The position numbers and the translations under genes are program-made. Positions 16,638-26,200 of a DNA stretch of 64,000 nt are shown one piece after another. Source of the DNA: Legionella maceachernii. Its GTDB lineage: Bacteria; Pseudomonadota; Gammaproteobacteria; Legionellales; Legionellaceae. Position 1 is the stretch's first letter. Each line of letters starts with the position of its first letter. The notes under the pieces were generated by a model that saw only the letters and a list, made by a program, of their open reading frames with translations, was not told the origin of the DNA and ran no database searches. The stretch spans positions 1-64,000 of the forward strand of contig NZ_FUXJ01000013.1 of the NCBI RefSeq assembly GCF_900167045.1, written 5' to 3'.

Positions 16638-17246
16638 ATGAAGAGAAAAGATCATTCAGACTCAAAAAGCAATGATATTGCAGAATCCTATAATAAATTT
16701 AAAGAATTTGAAGGTAGACAGTATACGGGAATGAAAGTAGGACGGAGCCACCATTGGATTTATGATCCTGGAGAATGGAAAGAAACCAAATTAACCCCTG
16801 ATAAATGGACAATTAGTTATGCTGTTACTAAAAGGAGAAAAGGTAAAGCACCTGAAGGTTCAGGGGTTCCAGTAGGGACTAAATACCATTGGTATATATT
16901 CGCTCATCAAATAGTCCAGAAACTCAACGCGAATGATTATTCGACCGAGATGGTGGGTTTAAAGTACAAAGTTGCTCATAGGAGAGCGAGCCAAGACGAT
17001 TGGAATATCTCAGATTTGGCACAAAAAAAACGCTTATTAAAAATTTTACAGGAATTAGTGACTAATTTAGAGGAGGAAATTGATGCCTCTAAAACAAAAA
17101 AACCTAAAAAAGATTCGCTTGCCGTAAAGGCCAAAAAATCAAAAACAACAGCCGCAATAAAACACTTTCCTCATAAGAAAGACACGGCCGCAAAAAACGA
17201 ACCATTTCATGAAGAGAGCCCCCCAAAAAAAGGCAGGCATCGCTGA
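16638..17246 (+). CDS. Conserved hypothetical protein with basic tail
   Basis: 202 residues. Residues about 15-145 form a conserved soluble domain (GMKVGRSHHWIYDPGEWKET, LTPDKWTISYAVTKRRKGKAP, GTKYHWYIFAHQIVQKLNAN) that I recall from unnamed proteins in soil proteobacteria. The remaining 55 residues are Lys/Ala/His-rich (KAKKSKTTAAIKHFPHKKD), like histone-type or nucleic-acid-binding tails. AAGGAG lies seven bases before the ATG. It sits among stress genes; the function is unknown and DNA binding is only suggested by the tail. Confidence 0.65.
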   Translation: MKRKDHSDSKSNDIAESYNKFKEFEGRQYTGMKVGRSHHWIYDPGEWKETKLTPDKWTISYAVTKRRKGKAPEGSGVPVGTKYHWYIFAHQIVQKLNANDYSTEMVGLKYKVAHRRASQDDWNISDLAQKKRLLKILQELVTNLEEEIDASKTKKPKKDSLAVKAKKSKTTAAIKHFPHKKDTAAKNEPFHEESPPKKGRHR

Positions 17247-17348
17247 TAGAAGGAAGACTATTTACTCTCTAATATAAAATTTGATTTGCAAAAAAATCAA
17301 CCAATGCTATTACTTATGTATGGATTTTTTTAATAAGGAAATATAATT

Positions 17349-17789
17349 ATGAACGCAATTGATTTCTTAATTAAAGAACATAATAAAGTCAGAAAATTAT
17401 TAACCGATATTAGCGATAAATCGCATCATTATGAAACTAAAAGGACCATGTTTGAATCGTTGGGCAATGACCTTATACGCCATGAAACGATGGAGCATAA
17501 GGTATGGTATCCTCATTTCAAAAATGATCGAAGACTCAATGAAGAAGTTAGGCATCTTGTAAAAGAAGAAAATTTTGCAGAGCAAGAAATAAAGAAACTA
17601 TCTAAAATTACCACAGAATCAGCCTGGAATGAGCGTTTTACTCAATTGAAAAAAGACATTGAGCATCATGCTAAAGAAGAGGAAAACCAACTTTTTCCAG
17701 AAGTTAAAAAACTTTTAACAGAGGACGATTTGGAAAAAATTGGATCTGAAATGTATCAGTTTAAGAAAAACTATCGTCTTTCCAGTTGA
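17349..17789 (+). CDS. Hemerythrin HHE-domain protein
   Basis: 146 residues forming a four-helix bundle with ligand motifs FLIKEHNKVRKLL, LIRHETMEHKVWYPH, LVKEENFAEQEI and IEHHAKEEENQLFPE, i.e. the H, HxxxE, E and HxxxE positions of HHE hemerythrins. These bind a non-haem di-iron centre and are linked to oxygen, NO or iron handling. AAGGAA precedes the ATG. This monodomain type is common in stress-responsive sets together with the preceding genes. Confidence 0.92.
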   Translation: MNAIDFLIKEHNKVRKLLTDISDKSHHYETKRTMFESLGNDLIRHETMEHKVWYPHFKNDRRLNEEVRHLVKEENFAEQEIKKLSKITTESAWNERFTQLKKDIEHHAKEEENQLFPEVKKLLTEDDLEKIGSEMYQFKKNYRLSS

Positions 17790-17833
17790 TTGACAAGAGT
17801 TTGCCGCTGTGGAAAATGTTTCAGGCGATTGGC

Positions 17834-17877
17834 ATTCTAGGTTGGCTGGTGCTGATTAGGCAAAGCCTACCTAGAAT
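17834..17877. repeat. Inverted repeat downstream of hemerythrin gene
   Basis: ATTCTAGGTTGGC (17834-17846) pairs with GCCTACCTAGAAT (17865-17877) with one mismatch and an 18-base loop. It lies between convergent genes and could serve as a shared terminator, although no U-run follows directly. Confidence 0.45.
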
Positions 17878-17951
17878 TCATTGGGTTTGATTTTTTCTGC
17901 AACCAGAATGAAAGAAAAGGAAATAAGCAGAAAATGTTTCTATATTGATCT

Positions 17952-19247
17952 TTAAATTAAAAAAGGAATTATTTTATAGGGTACAAGCGCACAATATTTC
18001 TCCCAATCTTGACCATATTTTTTAGCACAGCGCCTGTCATCGCGAAACGCGCGATCGATAAGAAGAATGGCTAAGAAGCAAACATAAAAATACGGTGCAA
18101 AATGGGTAAAAAGCGCTGGTACTGACCAGAAAAAGGCACTGGTGACTTCAGGAATATAGTGGAAATGCCTTGAAATCCCCCACCAACCAGAGGCAAGAAG
18201 AACACTGCTTTTGGTATCTCCTTCCAGTGTTTTATAATGAGTTAACAAAATAGTCGGTTTTCTACCCCAAATTTTACAATGGCCTTTCGTCTCTCTAGCG
18301 CGCATCCGTTGCTTATCTGCTAAATAATTAATCATTATGCTCGCTGTGCCCAGAGCAAGGATAATCCACGCCAAACTAAGACTTAAATGCACCGGATGAA
18401 GTACAAGAAACATACTGGCTGAAGTGTAGATGCAGGGTACCCAAACAAGGCAACCCCAACAAATATAAAATCCCGCACGATCGTGCATCATGTCAAGGGA
18501 ATGTAAATAGCCTTTTTCCCAAAGAAAAAATTTCGCAACATACAAACCTTGTAATAACACTGAAATCACCATGGAATTAGCGAGCCCAGTCAGTTCCGCC
18601 TGTTTGGCGCAATAAGAAATAAGCAGTAGCACCCAACTCATCATCCCGAGACGACAGGCTATCAATTGTTTAATGTGCCAGCCCAAAACCTGTGGGTACA
18701 GTTCTACACCCCAGTAGTAATCAAATAAAATATTGTTAGTGGTATTTGCATCGGTTGTTGAGGGGAGGAAGCGCCCTTTAAGATAGAGCAAAACACAAAC
18801 CAAAAGGCTTAAAATATTGAGCGCACCTAAAAGATCACCAAGATTATCGTAAAGAAGCGTTGCAGGGAATAAATGTAATCCAAAGGTAGCAAAAGAGAAT
18901 GTGACTAAGGTAATAACAAAAGCTAAAAATCCATTCTCTTTATAGATTGGAGCATTGCCTTTTGGGGTAAGGGGGCCTTGAAATCTTTTTCCGGGTAATA
19001 AGCGCATTAAAGCCGCTTCAAATACAATAAAACAACTGATCATCATCCATGCAGGGCCAGAACCCCAAAAATGAGGTTGCCATAGGTGGTATAAAGTGCG
19101 TAGAGCGCCTTCTTCAAGGATGAGATTCCCGAGGGTAACAAAAGAACCTTCTAATTTCGTATTCGTATACCACATGACCATTACAAAAGGAGGACATACT
19201 AAAATAAGAAAGAGAGGTCCTAGCGTATTTCTAAGATTTAATCGCAT
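17952..19247 (-). CDS. Eukaryote-type sterol reductase (DHCR7/ERG4-ERG24 family)
   Basis: 431 residues with about nine membrane helices. The family signature lies in the last 100 residues: LLASGWWGISRHFHYIPEV, then PYFYVCFLAILLIDRAFRDD, RRCAKKYGQDWEKYCALVPY and IIPFLI, closely matching 7-dehydrocholesterol reductase ends. DFYWG-type (FDYYWGVELYP) and NMMHDRAGFY-like (DMMHDRAGFYICWG) motifs are also present. It reduces a sterol double bond with NADPH. Bacteria do not normally make sterols; Coxiella and some Legionella carry such genes, and a eukaryotic origin has been reported for the L. drancourtii gene. It probably modifies host sterols. The product would be in the inner membrane. Confidence 0.93.
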   Translation of the reverse strand: MRLNLRNTLGPLFLILVCPPFVMVMWYTNTKLEGSFVTLGNLILEEGALRTLYHLWQPHFWGSGPAWMMISCFIVFEAALMRLLPGKRFQGPLTPKGNAPIYKENGFLAFVITLVTFSFATFGLHLFPATLLYDNLGDLLGALNILSLLVCVLLYLKGRFLPSTTDANTTNNILFDYYWGVELYPQVLGWHIKQLIACRLGMMSWVLLLISYCAKQAELTGLANSMVISVLLQGLYVAKFFLWEKGYLHSLDMMHDRAGFYICWGCLVWVPCIYTSASMFLVLHPVHLSLSLAWIILALGTASIMINYLADKQRMRARETKGHCKIWGRKPTILLTHYKTLEGDTKSSVLLASGWWGISRHFHYIPEVTSAFFWSVPALFTHFAPYFYVCFLAILLIDRAFRDDRRCAKKYGQDWEKYCALVPYKIIPFLI

Positions 19248-19274
19248 GCTTATATCCTTTAATTAATCTATCCG

Positions 19275-19937
19275 TTAGAAACGATAACTTAAGCGAGCCG
19301 TTACAGAATAGAGAAAAGGAAAATAGGTGTCAGTCGGGCTTAACTGAGACTCACCATAACCTGCCGTATAATTTCCTGCTATTTCGGCCATAACGTGGTT
19401 ACTTACTCGATAATTTATTCCTGCCCCAAAAGTTGGGCTTAAGCGCCAATCTGAGGTAAGGATATCAGTGCGATGTACGCTGGCTATTCCCACACTCGAA
19501 TAGATTCTAAAAGAAGTGGTTGAGATGGGTAACATGATTTTAGCCATTAAATTTAACGTGTCCGTGTTGGTACTTAAGGTGACCAAATCATTATTATTGA
19601 AACTAAAAAGACTATCCGGATCAAAGAAAACGTCTGCCTTAGGAAAGTGCATGTAGCTTGCTTCCAAAGCAAAAGCTGAAATAAATTCATATCCCGCTAA
19701 TACACCCCATACACCACCACCTTCCCTTACTCGAATGGGAGTGGATAAATTGAGTGCCGAATTCTGATTTTCTTTTGTGGGTACTAATCCTTCCCAGGTA
19801 GTCGAACCATATCCGCCCAGCACACCAAGGTATATGGCTCGTTGAAAAGAGAAAGATTTGCTCTCATTGCTATAGCAAAATATTGAGTATAACAATAAGA
19901 GCAGTAAGCTATAGAATTCTAATTTTTTAAAAATCAC
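19275..19937 (-). CDS. Outer-membrane beta-barrel protein (OmpA/OmpW-like porin fold)
   Basis: 220 residues with an N-terminal hydrophobic signal (LLLLLLYSIFCYSNE). It has repeating strands with glycine turns (YLGVLGGYGSTTWEG, GGVWGVLAGYEF, SPTFGAGINYRVSNHVMAE) and a C-terminal strand ending in Phe (LYSVTARLSYRF), the classic barrel-assembly signal. This resembles the eight-stranded surface proteins common in Legionella. The exact role is unknown. It is 27 bases from the sterol reductase start and may share its transcript. Confidence 0.75.
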   Translation of the reverse strand: MIFKKLEFYSLLLLLLYSIFCYSNESKSFSFQRAIYLGVLGGYGSTTWEGLVPTKENQNSALNLSTPIRVREGGGVWGVLAGYEFISAFALEASYMHFPKADVFFDPDSLFSFNNNDLVTLSTNTDTLNLMAKIMLPISTTSFRIYSSVGIASVHRTDILTSDWRLSPTFGAGINYRVSNHVMAEIAGNYTAGYGESQLSPTDTYFPFLYSVTARLSYRF

Positions 19938-19967
19938 TCAAGAATCTCTTTGTTTTTTAGTTAAAGC

Positions 19968-20312
19968 TTAGGAACATTTGCTAAAATTTGAACTGCAAGC
20001 GCGTTGATGAGAATCCACTCCTCCAAATAGATAGCAATTCCAATTGTCCATACAATCTTCGAAACTCGTGTATTTTTGAGCTCGACACGCATTTTCCAAT
20101 GATCCATAGAAAGCGGTCATTCGCGAATAAAGCTGATTTAAATCCTGGCACATCCCAGCAGGAAGGCCTGAGTTAGTACAATAACACTGAGCCGAAGTTT
20201 TAAAAGAGGCGCAAAAATTAGGATTGTCTGTGGGTAAAGCATTAGGACAAGCCGAAAAACTCAAAGAAGAAAAAGCAAGTAAAGAAGCAGCTAAAGAGAC
20301 TTTTTTAATCAT
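19968..20312 (-). CDS. Secreted cysteine-rich protein of unknown function
   Basis: 114 residues with a signal peptide ending near FSSLSFSA. The mature part has ten cysteines (NFCASF, QCYCTN, GMCQD, NACRAQ, EDCMDN, NCYLF, RACSSN and KCS among them), an even number consistent with five disulfides in the periplasm or outside. No family recognised. It lies upstream of the barrel gene on the same strand with a 30-base gap, so the two may be co-expressed. Confidence 0.7.
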   Translation of the reverse strand: MIKKVSLAASLLAFSSLSFSACPNALPTDNPNFCASFKTSAQCYCTNSGLPAGMCQDLNQLYSRMTAFYGSLENACRAQKYTSFEDCMDNWNCYLFGGVDSHQRACSSNFSKCS

Positions 20313-20514
20313 ATTATTCCCTTAATTTAATGAGTTGTTAATCTTACCAGAACTTTAACTAAAGGAATATGGACTTCAATAGTTCATTGAATTAATTTGC
20401 AAATTTCTGGCATTTATTTTGTCAAGAGCGTTTTAAATTTATCAGTTAAGCCTAGAAGTCCTTCGCAGAAACTCGTCTATACTTGAATAAATTTCCTTTT
20501 GATAGACACTTAAA

Positions 20515-21549
20515 ATGGCAAAAACAAAAGAAAATTATTTAGCTAAGCATAGTAGTCACAATGACATTCGCCATAGAGGCGCGATAGGTCATCTTAATGA
20601 AGGCATTGAAATAACACTGCATAACATCCCAACGAGGTTGATTGCATGGCCTGGTAATGGTTTCCAAACCGAAAGTATTCATGTGTCAACTCTTTCACCC
20701 GGATTGGAATCGCCAATGTATACTTATCCAATTTCTGAGGAAGCATTTTTGTGCGTTCAAGGCAAAGGGGAAGTCTATCTTCGTGGAAAATGGGTAAGCA
20801 TTGAGCCTGGTGATATGGCTTATTTTCCAGAGGGAGTAACCCACGCACTACGTAATTCAGCCACCAATGATGAGGATTTTATTTTGGTTAACTCCATCAC
20901 TCCTCCTTTAGTGAGTTTATATGAAGAAGCGGGTTTCTATATTCGTGGCATGGGTTCCATAGATTTTGATGCTGCAGAGGAGGCAAAAAAAGCAATAACC
21001 CGCGGAAACATTTCCCCTGTTAATTACCTTCGCTACAGGGAAACCCATCCAGAGATTCGTGCCTGGAATTTAAAATCATCGGATATCCGTCGTCATGGTG
21101 CCTTATTCAACGTATTCAGAGGAGCTGAGTTTGATGCGAATGGTAGCCCCATGCGATTTATTTTGTGGCCAGGACATGGAACTCGCCAATGCGGATTCCA
21201 TTTAACCCGTTGTGCCCCGGGTGATTGTTTTGCCGCACACACGCATCCCATTTCAGATGAATGCGTTCCTGTCTGGGCTGGATCTGCCCGTGGACACCTG
21301 GATGGTCACTGGTTTGAAATGGGGATTCACGAATGCCTATTGGCGCCGTGTGGCGTGCATCATGGAGGCCCTTTAAATGTAAAAACTAAAGTTGGCGGGG
21401 AATTGGTGCAAGACAGAGATACCCTTTGGGGAGGATTTGCATCACCTCCTCAAGGGGATTTATATTTAAGAGGTGGGTATGTGAATAACCAGTTGATTGC
21501 AGATCCTCCTTCCATAAGATTCACTAACATTGAACCTTTGGATCGATAA
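20515..21549 (+). CDS. Bicupin protein
   Basis: 344 residues with two cupin domains. In the first (about 45-130) the usual HxH is replaced by MYTYPISEEAFLCVQGKGEV, keeping GDMAYFPEGVTHALRN. The second (about 200-300) keeps HTHPISDECVPVWAGSARG and a late HHGG, so it probably still binds a metal. Both halves share the RxHGAxxxxxxG-type opening (DIRHRGAIGH and DIRRHGALFN), indicating internal duplication. The substrate is unknown; bicupins include sugar isomerases, dioxygenases and decarboxylases. No strong ribosome site precedes the ATG. Confidence 0.8.
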   Translation: MAKTKENYLAKHSSHNDIRHRGAIGHLNEGIEITLHNIPTRLIAWPGNGFQTESIHVSTLSPGLESPMYTYPISEEAFLCVQGKGEVYLRGKWVSIEPGDMAYFPEGVTHALRNSATNDEDFILVNSITPPLVSLYEEAGFYIRGMGSIDFDAAEEAKKAITRGNISPVNYLRYRETHPEIRAWNLKSSDIRRHGALFNVFRGAEFDANGSPMRFILWPGHGTRQCGFHLTRCAPGDCFAAHTHPISDECVPVWAGSARGHLDGHWFEMGIHECLLAPCGVHHGGPLNVKTKVGGELVQDRDTLWGGFASPPQGDLYLRGGYVNNQLIADPPSIRFTNIEPLDR

Positions 21550-21595
21550 GAAGCATTTGAATCGGCCCTACTTCAAGCAAACAAGCCTTAGTGAG

Positions 21596-23821
21596 TTATA
21601 ATTCAGGCAGAATTTTGTCTAACCATTTGGGCAGATACCAATTCCATTTTGCAAGAAGTGCCATGGTAGATGGCACCAAAAGGGTACGAATTAAAAAAGC
21701 ATCCACAAAAATGGCAACGGCAATACCAAGTCCAAATGCTTTCACCATCAATACGTGAGCAACTAGAAAAGAGCCGCAAATCACGATGACAATTAAGGCC
21801 GCAGAGGTAATAATGCGACTGCTTTTTTCAATGCCAAAAATAATACTTTTCTTATTATCTTTATATTCAAGATAAGATTCTTTTATTCTCGACAAGAGAA
21901 AGACCTCATAGTCCATAGAAAACCCGAATAAAGCACAAAAAATGATGACTAATAAGCTCACGTCCACAATCCCTTGAGGTTCAAAATTAAGATAGTGAGC
22001 CAAATATCCATCCTGAAAAACTAAGACAAGAGCGCCATAGCAAGCGGATAAGCTTAATAAATTCATTAAAATCGCTTTTAGGGGTAAAAATAAAGAACGT
22101 AATAAGAGGAGTAAAATCAGATAGGAAAAAAGAATGATCCACACCATCGCATAAGGCAATATTTTAAAAATCCGTTCTAACACATCCACATTGATAGCTG
22201 GTGTTCCAGTCACTTCCACATCCAATCCTGATGGGGATTTCATCGTCTCTAGTTTCTTGACTAAATCGGTTGTTTGTTGAGTATTACTATTGTATTTACT
22301 ATTTACATTTAACACGGTGAATGAATGCTTCGTCGTGGTGGAGAGTAATTGTTGAATGCGCGTTGGTAAAAGATCATTTGAAGTGGAATAAAGCGTGCGA
22401 TATTGCTTGCTGCTTAACTCCGAATCGGAAGAAATAATACCAATCACGCTTTTCACTAATGGATTGTCTTTTACTTTGGTTACAAGCTTATATAATTTTG
22501 AAATATTGTTTTTAGATAACATATAGGTATGAGGTGATTGAACTAATAAAATAATGGGCGTTAATTCTTTAATATCAAAATAAGATTCATAGCTGTTAAA
22601 AAATTGTCGACTAGCTGAGCTTTTGGGCGTTATTCGATAATCGGATACTCCAAATTTTGCTGAAGTGAGCGGATAACCAAGCATTAGTAAAAAGAGAATG
22701 ATGGGGAAGAAAAAAACGAGTGGTCTCTTCACTATTTTTTCAGCTAACCAACGCCAAAATGGAGCTCTATTAACCTTGTTTTTTCCAGTTAAGTGAATAG
22801 TTAAAAAATCAATATGGTGCTTAATGAGTCCGAGTACTGCAGGTAATACAAAAATTGCATTCATTACAGCCACTAAAACAGCAATCACACCTCCTACAGC
22901 CATCGAAAACAAGATATTAATGGGAAATAGAAATAACGCACTTAAGCTGACTAAAACGGCTAACCCACTGTAGAAAACAGATTTTCCTGCGGTTTCTTCT
23001 GTAATCGCAAGGGCTTCTTCCGGACTTCTCCCATTGTGAAATTCCTCGCGAAAGCGATTAATGATAAATAGCGCGTAATCTAGGCTAAGACAAAGCCCTA
23101 ATAATAAGGCAATATTTAAAGTATAAATCGAAAGAGTCCAGCTTTGTCCAATGAGATAAAGCGAAGTTAAAATGACTAAAGCACATCCTCCACCTAAAAT
23201 AATAGGAAGTAAAGCCGCAGTTAATGACCCAAAAACGAAAAGCAAAGTAATAATGGCCACGGGTGCTGCAATTAAATCTGCTCGATAAAGATCCACTTGT
23301 GTTTGTTTATTAATCTCGTTGATAAATAAAGCTTGGCCGCCAAAGATAATCGACATGTTAGAAGGTTTTTTTACCAATGATTTAATTTGCAGTAATTCTT
23401 TATCTCCAAGCACTTCTGGGCTTTTAATAATGATCACGGCATACGCTGAATGCTTGTTTTTAGAAATTTGTTTCTTATTATCGGAAGGGAGAATGATTTC
23501 ATGTTTAAAAGGGAGATTTTTTAACCCTGACAGCGATTGCTTTATTTTCTTTTTAAAAAGGGATTGATTAGCCAAGAGACTCGAGCTGTGGTACATAATT
23601 AAAATCTTATTTGCATCATCGTATTTAAATTGACGATTAATGTATTGTTGAGCCTTAGCGCTTGTGGAATCTTCGTCGGTAAATCCAGTGCTCTTAAAAG
23701 GAGGAGTTGTAGTGATAAGAACGGGTATAGAAGCAATAATAACTATTCCCCAAATAAGAACGATACTCCAACGCAGTTGAAAAATACCCTTTCCTAATCT
23801 GTAAAATAGCCTTTTTTTCAT
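21596..23821 (-). CDS. MMPL/RND-type membrane transporter
   Basis: 741 residues with the duplicated RND layout: one helix, a periplasmic loop, then five to six helices, twice. Each half has the proton-relay type motif in its fourth helix: LCLSLDYALFIINRFREEF and LFGFSMDYEVFLLSRIKESY. These are hallmark MMPL signatures; relatives export lipids, siderophores or toxic compounds using the proton gradient. No adaptor or outer-membrane partner lies next to it. The start is supported by ATG with no better internal alternative. Confidence 0.88.
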   Translation of the reverse strand: MKKRLFYRLGKGIFQLRWSIVLIWGIVIIASIPVLITTTPPFKSTGFTDEDSTSAKAQQYINRQFKYDDANKILIMYHSSSLLANQSLFKKKIKQSLSGLKNLPFKHEIILPSDNKKQISKNKHSAYAVIIIKSPEVLGDKELLQIKSLVKKPSNMSIIFGGQALFINEINKQTQVDLYRADLIAAPVAIITLLFVFGSLTAALLPIILGGGCALVILTSLYLIGQSWTLSIYTLNIALLLGLCLSLDYALFIINRFREEFHNGRSPEEALAITEETAGKSVFYSGLAVLVSLSALFLFPINILFSMAVGGVIAVLVAVMNAIFVLPAVLGLIKHHIDFLTIHLTGKNKVNRAPFWRWLAEKIVKRPLVFFFPIILFLLMLGYPLTSAKFGVSDYRITPKSSASRQFFNSYESYFDIKELTPIILLVQSPHTYMLSKNNISKLYKLVTKVKDNPLVKSVIGIISSDSELSSKQYRTLYSTSNDLLPTRIQQLLSTTTKHSFTVLNVNSKYNSNTQQTTDLVKKLETMKSPSGLDVEVTGTPAINVDVLERIFKILPYAMVWIILFSYLILLLLLRSLFLPLKAILMNLLSLSACYGALVLVFQDGYLAHYLNFEPQGIVDVSLLVIIFCALFGFSMDYEVFLLSRIKESYLEYKDNKKSIIFGIEKSSRIITSAALIVIVICGSFLVAHVLMVKAFGLGIAVAIFVDAFLIRTLLVPSTMALLAKWNWYLPKWLDKILPEL

Positions 23822-24204
23822 CCTTTTTTATTTCCTTATCTTGAACGAGGGCAATGATTAGCGTAAATCAAAAAATGATCACTACAGTTAATAATTATAC
23901 CTCAAGGAAAATTAAAGCACTTCAGAAAATAAGTAATCGACTAATTTAAAATAAAAAAATTTTAGAAATAGCGCAGAAACAGCTTGGTAAACCAGCACGT
24001 TTGATGATTGCAACCTAGCCCATTAGAGGCTTACCCCGCATCGATCTATAATCGGTGTGGTTGATGCTTTTCTAACCTGGCTGTAGCGAGATGTGTTCAA
24101 AGGGATCGCTTTCATTGGTCAGATTGTACGGGACCAATTGTGGATTCTCCTGATGGTGGAATTTGTGCAGCTGCTTCGGAAATGTATTTTCCGCTGGATG
24201 GGAT
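23822..24204. other. 383-base region without a visible gene
   Basis: It lies between the MMPL start and the flavoprotein stop on the same strand. I see AT-rich sequence suitable for the MMPL promoter in the first half and a more GC-balanced stretch near 24000-24200 without a convincing frame, RNA fold or terminator. Confidence 0.5.
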
Positions 24205-26163
24205 TTATTTATTACCCACGGCGGATAATAACAGCACGTGCTTGGCCGTATCTCTAAGATTAAGCAACGCGCGCAGTTCATCGTCATAAAATGCCCCTAC
24301 TGAACAAGCGCCTAATCCACGTGCTTGGGCAGCGAGATAGGTTGTTTCTCCGCCTATGCCGGATTCTAGATTAGCGTATCGGTAATCTCTTTCTCCGTGG
24401 AGCTGTCCAATCCGACTGAAATCAACGCTCCAAGCAATAACAAACGCGGCTCGTTCTAAAAGCTCCTGAGAAAGCCCCGCTTGATATATTTTTTTTGAAA
24501 AATCACCTTCTTTGATTTTTTCTAAAGCCGCTTTTTCAGGGATATACCGATAAACCCCCTTAGCTAAGCCAGTTACCTTAGAGACAATGACAAATAATTC
24601 CACGCGTCTCCCATCCTCTACATTGTAGGGATTTCGAAGGGGAGCAAAGGATTGGTGGATTATGCCTGCAAAATCCTCAAGGCTAACCGCTAGGTCTGAA
24701 AATTGACGAAATGAGCGGCGATTTTTAATAATGACAAAAGTATCTTCTGCCGCCGTCGAACCCGGTGGTAATTGAATAAGTGCTTCTGTAGGAGGCATTT
24801 CATCCTGATATTTGGTCATGTCAATTGTTGGCGTCTTCCTGAATCCTTTTTTCCATTGTACAGAAGTTAACTGATAAGCAAGGCGAGTAGGTTCGATATC
24901 CTGAACCTCTTTAGGCAATGCGACGGGAGCGAATTGCGGTATTTCTGCTAATTCCGTGAGTTTATTCTTTCCAAGCACGATCAGCGATAGAACCCCTTCA
25001 TCTTGAGGCGATAGTCTTAACACCGATTTCATTTTCTCATCATCAAAGAAAAAAGTGCGTACATAAGGAAGTCGCAGTGAAGAAGCCGCGATATCAAGAT
25101 TACTTAAAATATGCCCAGCATCGGGTAATATATAACGAAAAGAGCGTTCACGGTATTTCCAAATAGTGCGGTCAAAATTAGCCGCAATAATGATAATGGC
25201 AGCGGTGTTTTTCAGTATGTCAGAATAAGGGCTCGCTAGCGAAAGAAGTTGAAGGGATTGTTGGTCACCCATTTGTGTTAGGCTATGATTTGCTGGGTGA
25301 TAATAATAAATCCCGGGTTTAAGGCCGCTCACATTGATGACAGCAACGTATAAATCATTGGGATACAGAGCGCCTGCTGAGGCAGCAGCACGCAGCAATA
25401 TATAATTTAATTGATCGGTGACCCCATTTGAATAATAAAGAAGGTTAGATAAGTCCTTTAAGTTCATAGCCTTTAGAGCGTTTGCTTGCATTTGCGATAA
25501 GCTTTCACTTAAGGAAGTGCCTGAACGTACATCAGGTCTCGGTAGGTAAGTTACTAAAGAATCCGCGTAATTTTTAAATTCTTGAGGCTTGGCGATATTA
25601 AACCTTGGCCTAAATACGGTACTATGGGTGTTATTCCCCTGTTGATGGATATAGCGAATAGAATCGACTTTCTTTCCTCCGGTGGTAAACCAGATTCGGT
25701 AGCCACCCGGTGTTTCCTGGCTCCTTTCAATAAGAGTAGTGGTTGTTGGTGTAATAAACTCATAAACGATCAGGGTTACCACCGAATAGGCAACAAGAAC
25801 TATGAGGGTAAAGAAGAGTCTCTTGACCCATCGTTTCCATTGAGCTTGCGTTTCATCAAGCAGAACAGAGGGGCTATTTTTTTTTAGCCAATGAGAAACC
25901 AAGGGAAGCTGAAACCAAAGATGGACAGCAACTAAAAAGAGCAAGCAATAACCAAATAAATAATGCAAATCAAAGGCAGGTAAATCCATCCGTGCAACCC
26001 AGAAGAGCCCTAGACCAGCAGTAGTGAGTAAATAAAAAATCAAATAGATTGCCGAGATCATATTGATGTCTCGTCTTTTCACAGGTTTACCAATGCAAGC
26101 CCGCACAAGCAAATAGACAATCATTAAGCTAATAGGGAGAGAAAACCAGAAGAATTTTTCCAT
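24205..26163 (-). CDS. Membrane-anchored double SagB/ThcOx-type nitroreductase-fold protein
   Basis: 652 residues from ATG 26163; the longer frame starts at TTG 26190. It has four N-terminal membrane helices, one with two histidines eleven residues apart (DLHYLFGYCLLFLVAVHLW), reminiscent of haem-binding b-type helices. Two successive FMN-dependent SagB-type domains follow. The first begins near DLSNLLYYSNG (RAAASAGALYPNDLYVAV, RSFRYILPDAGHILSNL). The second begins near IKNRRSFRQFSDLAVSLEDF (YRYANLESGIGGETTYLAAQ and RGLGACSVGAF). SagB enzymes oxidise azolines or reduce quinones. No cyclodehydratase is nearby, so a membrane redox role fits better than peptide-natural-product maturation. Confidence 0.75.
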   Translation of the reverse strand: MEKFFWFSLPISLMIVYLLVRACIGKPVKRRDINMISAIYLIFYLLTTAGLGLFWVARMDLPAFDLHYLFGYCLLFLVAVHLWFQLPLVSHWLKKNSPSVLLDETQAQWKRWVKRLFFTLIVLVAYSVVTLIVYEFITPTTTTLIERSQETPGGYRIWFTTGGKKVDSIRYIHQQGNNTHSTVFRPRFNIAKPQEFKNYADSLVTYLPRPDVRSGTSLSESLSQMQANALKAMNLKDLSNLLYYSNGVTDQLNYILLRAAASAGALYPNDLYVAVINVSGLKPGIYYYHPANHSLTQMGDQQSLQLLSLASPYSDILKNTAAIIIIAANFDRTIWKYRERSFRYILPDAGHILSNLDIAASSLRLPYVRTFFFDDEKMKSVLRLSPQDEGVLSLIVLGKNKLTELAEIPQFAPVALPKEVQDIEPTRLAYQLTSVQWKKGFRKTPTIDMTKYQDEMPPTEALIQLPPGSTAAEDTFVIIKNRRSFRQFSDLAVSLEDFAGIIHQSFAPLRNPYNVEDGRRVELFVIVSKVTGLAKGVYRYIPEKAALEKIKEGDFSKKIYQAGLSQELLERAAFVIAWSVDFSRIGQLHGERDYRYANLESGIGGETTYLAAQARGLGACSVGAFYDDELRALLNLRDTAKHVLLLSAVGNK

Positions 26164-26200
26164 GGTATCGATGAGCCCCCAGTGGCACAAAAAACAGATT

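Noticed and set aside
24000-24204. Possible tRNA or small RNA in the more GC-balanced gap
   Set aside because: No T-loop (GGTTCGANTCC) or cloverleaf pairing could be traced.
24205-26163. Azoline natural-product cluster suggested by SagB-type domains
   Set aside because: No cyclodehydratase, precursor peptide or protease lies nearby; the membrane helices point to redox function.
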